From NCBI GenBank assembly GCA_043778415.1, contig JAYWGG010000208.1:1-5227 (forward strand): a DNA stretch of 5,227 nt, read 5' to 3'. Positions 1 to 5,227 of this stretch are shown here, one piece after another. Every line of letters starts with the position of its first letter. Positions within the stretch are counted from its first letter, which is position 1. The stretch comes from JAYUHK01 sp043778415 (GTDB lineage Bacteria; Bacteroidota; Bacteroidia; Chitinophagales; Saprospiraceae). Made by a program: the position numbers and the translations under genes. Under the pieces are notes generated by a model. It ran no database searches and was not told the DNA's origin. It worked only from the letters and a program-made list of their open reading frames with translations.

Positions 1-3000
1 TACCAAAACTAAACGCTGGTGACAGCACAAGTTTTGTTATCAACTTCACAGTTGCGGACACAGTGCGCCGTGGTTTTATAAACAATGTAGGAGAAATCGG
101 TAGCTTCCAAGACACATCTGCCGTAGTTCGTGCAGATTGGGACAGCACGCCTGACAATAATCCAGACAACGACGGACCAGCTACCGACAACAACACAGCG
201 GGCAACGCAATAGACCCTACCGCGACTAACAAAGACGAGGACGACAGCGACCCAGCACCAGTCTGGATAAGCGTGTTCGATTTGGCTTTGAATAAGAAAG
301 TGGAAGGCGCGCGCCCTTGGGTGCCGGGCGGTGACGCAACGTTCAAAATAACAGTATTCAATCAAGGAAACGAGCCAGTCAGAAATGTTTTGATTTCTGA
401 TTATATTCCAACAGGATTGACTTTGAACGACGCAGCTTGGGCAGCAGCAGGAACGACCGCTACACGCACCCTTGCGGGTCCGATAGCGGCAGGAGATAGC
501 CTTGCAGTGACGATTAAGTTCAAAATTAATTACAACTTCCAAGGTTCTTTGACCAATCTCGCAGAGATTAGCAGTTTTGCTGATACAACGGGTACTACCC
601 GAACAGATATTGACAGCACGCCAGACGGCAATCCGACCAACGACGGCACGCCAACGGACGATAGCACAAGTGGCAATGGAAAAACAGGTGGTGACGAAGA
701 CGACAGCGACCCCGCTACCATCTTCGTAGAACGCTTCGACTTGGCTTTGAAGAAAACATTAGACTTCAAACCATTCTACGAACCGCGCGACACTGCTACG
801 TTTACCATCACGGTTTACAATCAAAGCAATGTGACTTTACAAAACGTCGCAGTCGTAGATTATATCCCTGCTGGATTGTCATTGGTAGATGCCAACTGGA
901 CAGCTTTCGGTGCAGATAAGGCAACTTTGAATACACCAATCGCAGGACCTTTGGCTCCGGGCGATAGCGCAAAAGTGAAAATCAAACTACTCATCGGCGT
1001 AAATGCAGTCGGTAATCTGAATAATTTTGCCGAGATAACTGAATTTAAAGATTCAACGGGCGTTATTCGCAACGATTGGGACAGCACACCAGACAACAAC
1101 CCGACCAACGACGGACCTGTAACAGACAATAACCTTAATGGTCACGCCGCAGACCCTAACGCTACCGATAAAGACGAAGACGACCATGATGTCGCTCCAA
1201 TCTTTATCCAACGCATGGATTTAGCACTTCGCAAAACGGTTATCGGCGCAGGACCATTTATTCCAGACAGCAACGTGACGTTTAGAATCGTAGTTTACAA
1301 TCAAGGAAATATATCCGCCACCAACATCGGTCTGGTAGATTATATCCCGAACGGTTTGACGCTCAACGACGCAGCTTGGACAAGTGTAAATGACAGCACA
1401 GCAACACGCACTTATGCAGGAACTTTGGCTCCAAGTGACAGCGCAGTATTCTTTATGACGCTTCGCGTAAAACCAGATGCAGTCGGAAAACGGGTGAATT
1501 ATTCAGAGATAACAGGACAACAGGACACGTTGGGCAGAGTCCGTCAGGACGTGGATAGCACGCCAGACAGTATCCGCAACAACGACGATGGAGGTGCGCC
1601 GGGAACACTCGCCGACAACTACATCAACGGCGACGGACGAGGTCCAGGTGGTACGCCGGGCGACGGATTGCCAGTCACTGACGAAGACGACAGCGACCCC
1701 GTTGAGTTCTTCTTATACAGATGTTCTTTGGACATCGTGGACGTTAGCACCAGCAAGTGTAACTGCGCAGGCGGAACAGCAACAGCTACTGTAAAAGTAT
1801 TCTGGGACAATACACCGCCTCCGGGTCAAAAAATTAGAGTCAATTTAGGAACGCAAGAGAAAATATTTGACCAATTAGCATTTACTTCTCCAGCCGACTT
1901 TACATTCACTATCCCAGCTACGGCGGCATCTTACCCTGTCAAAGTAGCCTACACAAGCGGAGTTTGTGCAGTAGATAGCGTATTGGTTTACGACATAAAA
2001 AACAACGACGTAACGCCGCCGACAGTCAATGCACCAGCAAATATTGCTTTGGAATGTGACCAACCAGTCCCTTCCGTACCAGTAGTGACGGGTTCAGACA
2101 ACTGCGATACCGACGTGACAATAGAATATCAAGGTCAAGTAAGAACAGACGGCAACTGTCCGACTAACTATTTCTTAACACGCTATTGGAAAGCAACTGA
2201 TAATTGTGGAAACACTTCTACCAAATCACAGTTGATTACCATTCGCGACACGAAAGCACCAGTCATTATTACCGTAGTTCCTGCGGAAATAACCGTACAG
2301 TGCGGCGCAATACCAGCACCAGTCGAAATAGTAGCAACCGATAATTGTGGTACACCGACCCTCTGCAAGTTTGACGAAGTGGAAAAACACCACGCCGACC
2401 AATGCAGAGGAAACTATATCATTGCTCGTACATGGACAGTCTGCGACGCTTGCGGCAACACAGCACAAATCACCCAAAAAGTGATAGTAAAAGATGACAC
2501 CGCACCGGGCTTTATCAATCCGCCAGCAGACATCACAGTAGCTTGTACCGCAACCATAGGCGCGCCAACGGTATATCCAATAGCAACCGATAATTGCGAT
2601 GCAGCAGTATCCGTAACTTACAGCGACGAAAAAGTAGCAGGAAATTGTGCAGGAAACTATACCATCAAACGTACATGGTTAGCAACAGACAAGTGTTCTA
2701 ATAAAACACCTTACATACAGAATATTATCGTTCAAGACAATACAGCTCCTTTGTTCAGTGGCGTATTACCGAATATCACAGTCACCAACTGCGTATTGCC
2801 AAATCCTCAACAGCCAACAGCTACTGATGCTTGCAATACTACGTTGAATTATGATTTGAGCGAAACGAAAGTAGCAGGCAGCACGCCGGGTACATTCATC
2901 GTGACGCGCAAATGGACAGTTTCAGACGGTTGCGGCAACACAGCCACTACGCAGCAGATTATTACACAAATTTGTCAAACGCCTTGTAATTTACTCATCG

Positions 3001-5227
3001 CTTCGGTCAGCCCAAGCCCTTGTTCTTACAGCGCAACGACAGGTTTGAGTACTTCGGTAGTCACAGTAAGCGTTTCATGGGCAAATGCACCAGCAGGAGA
3101 GCAAATTACCGTGAAATTGGGCAGTCAGACCAAAACGGTCAGCACAAGTTCAGCTTCACCAGCGACCGTAACATTCACAGTGCCAGCAGACGGCGGCAGC
3201 GGGACAGTAACCGCAGCTTACAGTGGCGGCACTTGTACGCAGACAGCAAACTTTACAGCACCAGCACCTTGCGCACCAGCACCGGGAGTGTTTGATTTAG
3301 CTTTGGTCAAGAAATTGGCAGCAGGTCAAGCAGCAACCGTAACGCCGGGCAGCAACGTGAAATATACCATTACCGTCATCAATCAAGGTACGGTAACAGC
3401 CACAAGCATATCGGTAGTAGATTATATCCCTACGGGAATGTCTTTGAACGATGCAGCTTGGGCAGGTACAGGAAGCAGTGCAACTCGCACCATCGCAGGA
3501 CCTTTGGCAGCAGGCGCAAGCACCACAGTAGATATTACTTTGAAGTTAGATGCTAATTTTACAAGCGGTAATCTGACCAATGTAGCGGAAATTAGCGCAG
3601 CGAAAGACGGCGCAGGAAATCCAGCGACAGACGTAGATAGCACGCCAGACAGCAATCCTAACAACGATACCTACACTACGAATGACTTCACAGGTGGCAA
3701 CGGAAAAGGTGGTACCGATGAAGACGACAGCGATCCAGAAACTATCAACGTCGTTCCTACTTCGATTTATGACCTTGCATTAATTAAAAAATTAGTGCCA
3801 AGTCAGAGCGCGACCGTAGCACAAGGCGATACAGTTCGTTTCCAGATTGTAGTGAAAAATCAGGGAACAGTAGCTTCAGGATATTACGAAGTGACCGACC
3901 AAATTCCAGCAGGAATGACTTACATCGCTTACAAAGCTCCGACAGCAGGTTTGCCGGGTTCAAATATCCTCGCAGTAGATTTGAGTACGCCGGGCAAGGT
4001 AATTTTAAGCACCGACCCAGCCAAGCCAAACCTACAACCTAACGAAACGGCAACGTACGAGATTTGGTTGAAAGTAACAGATACATCAAAAGCACCGTTC
4101 CGCAACTGGTCTGAAATCAGCAACGACAGTGGTAATGATATTGACAGCGCACCAGACGGCAACACGGGTTCAGACGGCGGCGCAGGTACAGGCACCAATC
4201 CAAATGATTTGGTCAATAATACCAACAACATTGACTATCCGGGTACAGACGACGAAGACGACAACGACTACGAAGACGTAGGAGTAGTTGCTCCAGTGTT
4301 TGACCTTGCATTGGTCAAAAAGTTGGCAGCAGGTCAAAGCAGCGTCGTCAATATTGGGGACAATGTGAAATTTAACATCACCGTCAGCAATCAAGGAAAT
4401 GTAGGAGCTACGCAAATCGCAGTAGTAGATTATATCCCTTCGGGAATGACTTTGAACGATGTCGCTTGGACACAAAACGGAGCAACAGCTACACTCAACA
4501 CGCCAATCGCAAGTTTGGCAGCAGGAGCAAGCGCAACCGTTAGCGTCACGATGAAAATAGATGCAGGTTTTACAGGCACAAGTCTCACAAACGTAGCAGA
4601 AATTAGCGGAGCGAAAGACACCAACGGTAATCCAGCGACAGACGTAGATAGCACACCAGACAGCAATCCGAACAACGACGGTACACCAACCAACGACGTG
4701 ACGGATAACTCAAACGGCGACCAAGACGACAGCGACCCCGAAACGGTAACAGTCCGTCCTGCACCGAGAAAAGTATTTGACCTTGCATTGCTCAAAAAAT
4801 TAGCAAACGGTCAGACGGCTTCTATCGCACCGGGTGAAAACGTAAATTTTGCCATCACAGTCATCAATCAAGGAACTGCGTTAGCGACACAGATACAAGT
4901 AATTGATTATATTCCTACAGGTCTAACATTGGCAGATGCCAACTGGACTCTGGGAGCCAATAACACAGCTACTTTGAACACGCCAATCGCAAGTTTGGCA
5001 GCAGGCGCAAGCACTATCGTAACGATTAAGCTGAAATTAGACGCAAACTTTACAGGCACGAGCTTGACCAACTTTGCGGAAATCAGTGTTGCAAAAGATT
5101 CTTTGGGCAATCCAGCGACAGACGTAGATAGCACGCCAGATAATAATCCGAACAACGATGGTACACCAACCAACGATGTGACAGACAACACAAATGGCGA
5201 CCAAGACGACAGCGACCCCGAAGTAAT
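1..5227 (+). CDS. Giant multi-repeat extracellular adhesin-like protein (DUF11 and HYR-like repeats), partial at both ends
   Basis: One frame is open across the whole window, with 1741 complete codons (3-5225) and no stop. The flanking partial codons (?TA and AT?) cannot be stops, so the gene extends both ways. In order, the product has a partial DUF11-type repeat, three full ones, a Cys module, four HYR-like Ig-fold repeats, a second Cys module, three full DUF11-type repeats and most of another. It is rich in Thr, Ala, Asp and Asn, strongly acidic at the repeat junctions, and has no hydrophobic segment long enough to span a membrane. Cysteines are confined to the central region (residues 574-1090). 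All this fits a secreted or surface-anchored stalk or adhesin. In Bacteroidota such proteins commonly leave the cell by the type IX system through a C-terminal domain, but that end is not visible, so the export route is inferred. Ligand and exact function are unknown. The reading frame is certain; the adhesin role is a family-level inference. Confidence 0.95.
3..275 (+). repeat. DUF11-type repeat R1, C-terminal part only
   Basis: Residues 1-91. The window opens late in the repeat, at an LNAGDS motif that matches the LAAGAS/LAPGDS turn of the other copies. It is followed by the INNVGEI strand (the LTNVAEI equivalent, about residues 26-32). The acidic linker starts at residue 45 with DWDSTPD and ends with DEDDSDP at residues 78-84. 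The linker closely resembles that of R3: both share DWDSTPDNNP, NDGP and a DP-AT-KDEDD tail. The DLAL opening of this repeat lies upstream of the window. Confidence 0.85.
276..734 (+). repeat. DUF11-type repeat R2
   Basis: Residues 92-244 (153 aa). It opens with FDLALNKK and continues with the ITVFNQG strand, a DYIPTGLTLNDAAW core motif, the AGPIAAGDS turn and LTNLAEI. This is the order seen in DUF11 (PF01345)/TIGR01451-type repeats: a DL-L-K opening, a tv-NxG strand, a D-xPxG motif, an L-xG turn and an LtN-A strand. The acidic linker runs from 606 to 713, begins DIDSTPD and ends GGDEDDSDP. Its tail (SGNGKTGGDEDDSDP) is most like that of R5, not of its neighbours R1 and R3. Confidence 0.88.
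735..1214 (+). repeat. DUF11-type repeat R3
   Basis: Residues 245-404 (160 aa). It opens FDLALKKTLDFKP and carries ITVYNQ, VVDYIPAGLSLVDANW, an AGPLAPGDS turn and LNNFAEI. The linker (1074-1190) has DWDSTPDNNP and a DPNATDKDEDD tail like R1, but the terminal motif is DEDDHDV where nearly all others have DEDDSDP. The ATLNTPIAG segment ahead of the turn is also found in R7 and R8, while R2, R4 and R5 have a TATRT variant at this place. Confidence 0.88.
1215..1721 (+). repeat. DUF11-type repeat R4, with enlarged Gly-rich linker
   Basis: Residues 405-573 (169 aa). It opens MDLALRKT, with Met in place of the usual Phe, then IVVYNQG, LVDYIPNGLTLNDAAW, AGTLAPSDS and VNYSEI. The linker (1548-1700, about 51 codons) is longer than the roughly 36-40 codons of R1-R3, R5, R7 and R8. 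It begins DVDSTPD, passes through a Gly/Asp/Pro-rich stretch (GDGRGPGGTPGDG) and ends DEDDSDP. This is the last DUF11-type repeat before the cysteine-containing region. The first Cys of the window's protein follows immediately at residue 574. Confidence 0.87.
1722..2009 (+). repeat. Cysteine-bearing beta-rich module A (first of a pair)
   Basis: Residues 574-669. It has Cys at 574, 586, 588 and 655. The core reads TVKVFWDN, then PPPGQKIRVNLGTQEK, then SPADFTFTIPA, then VKVAYTSGVC. The same order recurs in module B (residues 995-1090) with the first two cysteines spaced identically (12 residues) and the third at a similar distance (81 versus 83 residues from the first). Alternating hydrophobic residues suggest a small beta-sandwich. 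I do not recognise a named family with confidence. It sits between R4 and the HYR-like block. Confidence 0.72.
2010..2246 (+). repeat. HYR-like Ig-fold repeat 1
   Basis: Residues 670-748. It begins VTPPTVNAPANIALEC, matching the D-xxPP-I-xxP-xIxxxC opening of HYR-type domains (PF02494-like), and ends with RYWKATDNCGN followed by a SQLITI strand. Four cysteines (685, 701, 719, 735) are spaced 16, 18 and 16 residues apart. They probably form two disulfides in an oxidising extracellular setting. Confidence 0.82.
2247..2492 (+). repeat. HYR-like Ig-fold repeat 2, with two additional cysteines
   Basis: Residues 749-830. It starts DTKAPVI, has PAEITVQC and ATDNCG, and ends with RTWTVCDACGN and a QKVIVK strand. 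The four core cysteines are 767, 782, 801 and 817. C788 and C814 have no equivalent in repeats 1, 3 or 4 and could form an extra disulfide. It abuts repeats 1 and 3 with no linker. Confidence 0.82.
2493..2735 (+). repeat. HYR-like Ig-fold repeat 3
   Basis: Residues 831-911. It starts DDTAPGFINPPADITVAC, has ATDNCDA, GNCAGNYTIKRTW and TDKCSN, and ends with an IIVQ strand. Cysteines at 848, 865, 882 and 898 are spaced 17, 17 and 16, almost as in repeat 1. The usual CGN near the end is CSN here. Confidence 0.83.
2736..2972 (+). repeat. HYR-like Ig-fold repeat 4, missing one core cysteine
   Basis: Residues 912-990. It starts DNTAPLF, has LPNITVTNC, ATDACNT and RKWTVSDGCGN, and ends QQIITQI. Cysteines are at 930, 944 and 977. 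The third core cysteine, found in GNC or DQC of the other three copies, is replaced by Ser in AGSTPG. C991 follows directly after the domain and could be its substitute partner or belong to the junction with module B. Confidence 0.8.
2985..3290 (+). repeat. Cysteine-bearing beta-rich module B (second of a pair)
   Basis: Residues 995-1096. This is a diverged copy of module A: CNLLIASVSPSPC, TVSVSWANAPAGEQITVKLG, then SPATVTFTVPA, then AAYSGGTC. Cysteines are at 995, 1007, 1078 and 1090. The first three align with C574, C586 and C655 of module A. It ends in an Ala/Pro-rich junction (APAPCAPAPG) before the DLAL opening of R5. The short piece before it, with C991, joins it to HYR repeat 4. Confidence 0.72.
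3291..3767 (+). repeat. DUF11-type repeat R5
   Basis: Residues 1097-1255 (159 aa). It opens FDLALVKKLAAGQ, then ITVINQG, VVDYIPTGMSLNDAAW, AGPLAAGAS and LTNVAEI. The acidic linker (3630-3737) starts DVDSTPDSNPNND and ends GGTDEDDSDP. It is the first repeat of the KKL subgroup that fills the rest of the window. The 26 bases at 3618-3643 are identical to those at 4629-4654 (R7) and 5109-5134 (R8). Confidence 0.89.
3768..4298 (+). repeat. DUF11-type repeat R6, divergent and longest copy
   Basis: Residues 1256-1432 (177 aa). It keeps the opening YDLALIKKL, the IVVKNQG strand and a DQIPAGMTY motif. It lacks the DYIP-LND--W signature of the other copies and has a YKAPTAGLPG segment and a KVILSTDPAKP segment instead. 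NWSEI replaces LTNVAEI. Its linker (4137-4277) is long and Asn/Gly-rich, starting DIDSAPD in place of D-DSTPD and ending DDEDDNDYEDV. This version is closer to the general DUF11 pattern than to its neighbours. Confidence 0.83.
4299..4775 (+). repeat. DUF11-type repeat R7
   Basis: Residues 1433-1591 (159 aa). It opens FDLALVKKLAAGQ, as in R5, then ITVSNQG, VVDYIPSGMTLNDVAW, TLNTPIASLAAGAS and LTNVAEI. The linker from 4641 starts DVDSTPDSNPNNDGTPTND and ends DQDDSDP, with Gln where the other copies have Glu. It is the closest relative of R8, both in protein and in DNA. Confidence 0.89.
4629..4742 (+). repeat. DNA-level repeat: R7 linker, near-identical to R8 linker at 5109-5222
   Basis: A codon-by-codon comparison of the 114 bases here with 5109-5222 gives 104 identical positions. 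Nine codons differ; seven of the changes are synonymous and two alter the residue (Ser to Asn, Ser to Thr). The offset of 480 bases equals one repeat unit. A second exact match of 29 bases (4497-4525 versus 4977-5005) lies earlier in the same pair of units. Confidence 0.85.
4776..5227 (+). repeat. DUF11-type repeat R8, almost complete, runs off the window
   Basis: Residues 1592-1741. It opens FDLALLKKLANGQ, then ITVINQG, VIDYIPTGLTLADANW, TLNTPIASLAAGAS and LTNFAEI. The linker starts DVDSTPDNNPNNDGTPTND and ends DQDDSDP three codons before the window end. Only the short spacer before the next expected DLAL opening is missing, so a further repeat or a new domain type follows downstream. Confidence 0.88.

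Noticed and set aside
9..542. A 177-residue open frame on the minus strand, rich in Cys, Val and Arg
   Set aside because: It lies wholly antisense to the continuous repeat-protein frame, has no recognisable domain, and its composition is what reverse-complemented Asp/Thr/Ala codons produce.
3020..3295. Plus-strand open frame of 91 residues in another frame (also one at 1588-1794)
   Set aside because: It overlaps module B, whose sense frame is well supported by homology to module A. The alternative product is Ser/Arg-rich with no domain signature.
4430..5191. Minus-strand open frames at 4430-4795 and 4907-5191 that share a repeated peptide (LVGVPSLFGLLSGVLSTS), echoed at 530-769, 860-1129 and 3422-3664
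   Set aside because: The shared peptide is the reverse complement of the conserved acidic linker DNA. Its recurrence follows the sense repeats and is not evidence of a second protein family.
276..5227. Regularly spaced DNA repeats that could suggest a CRISPR array or a satellite
   Set aside because: The period is about 480 bases, divisible by three, and differences are largely synonymous. This is a protein-coding tandem repeat and not an array of short repeats and spacers.
1..5227. A frameshift or premature stop splitting the giant frame
   Set aside because: Codon-by-codon reading finds no stop in this frame from 3 to 5225, and all repeat motifs appear in the same frame throughout.
1..5227. 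Promoters, ribosome binding sites, terminators or an internal gene start
   Set aside because: There is no intergenic DNA in the window. In-frame ATG codons lie inside conserved repeat cores (for example GMSLND, MDLAL) and are not plausible starts.

Overview
The window lies entirely inside one gene. The + strand carries a single open frame (first full codon at 3, last at 5223-5225, 1741 codons) with no stop codon. The two flanking bases at each end show that it continues on both sides: the codon ending at base 2 is ?TA and the codon starting at 5226 is AT?, neither of which can be a stop. The start codon, signal peptide, C-terminus, promoter and terminator all lie outside the window. Residue numbers below count from the first full codon, so residue number = codon start / 3.

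The product is part of a giant, repetitive, Thr/Ala/Asp/Asn-rich and acidic extracellular protein. Its layout is: end of a DUF11-type repeat (R1, 3-275); three full DUF11-type repeats (R2 276-734, R3 735-1214, R4 1215-1721); a cysteine-bearing module A (1722-2009); four HYR-like immunoglobulin-fold repeats (2010-2972); a second copy of the cysteine module, B (2985-3290); three more full DUF11-type repeats (R5 3291-3767, R6 3768-4298, R7 4299-4775); and most of another (R8, 4776 to the window end). Every DUF11-type repeat opens with a DLAL motif where its start is visible. Every one also ends in an Asp-rich linker that contains DxDS(T/A)PD and, further on, a DEDD motif.

The architecture suggests a member of the Bacteroidota: DUF11 repeats of the 'DYIPxGLxLND' type, HYR-like repeats, and probable export as a cell-surface adhesin, by analogy to large gliding/adhesion-associated proteins of that phylum. 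GC content looks like the mid-to-high 40s percent by eye. The phylum call is inference; no phylogenetic marker is in the window.

There are no RNA genes, mobile elements, CRISPR arrays or intergenic regions. The features of most interest are internal to the protein: two copies of a Cys module bracketing the HYR block; different DUF11 subfamilies on either side of it; near-identical DNA between R7 and R8 linkers; one divergent repeat (R6); and unusual cysteine patterns in HYR2 and HYR4. I found no evidence of a multi-gene novel system here.
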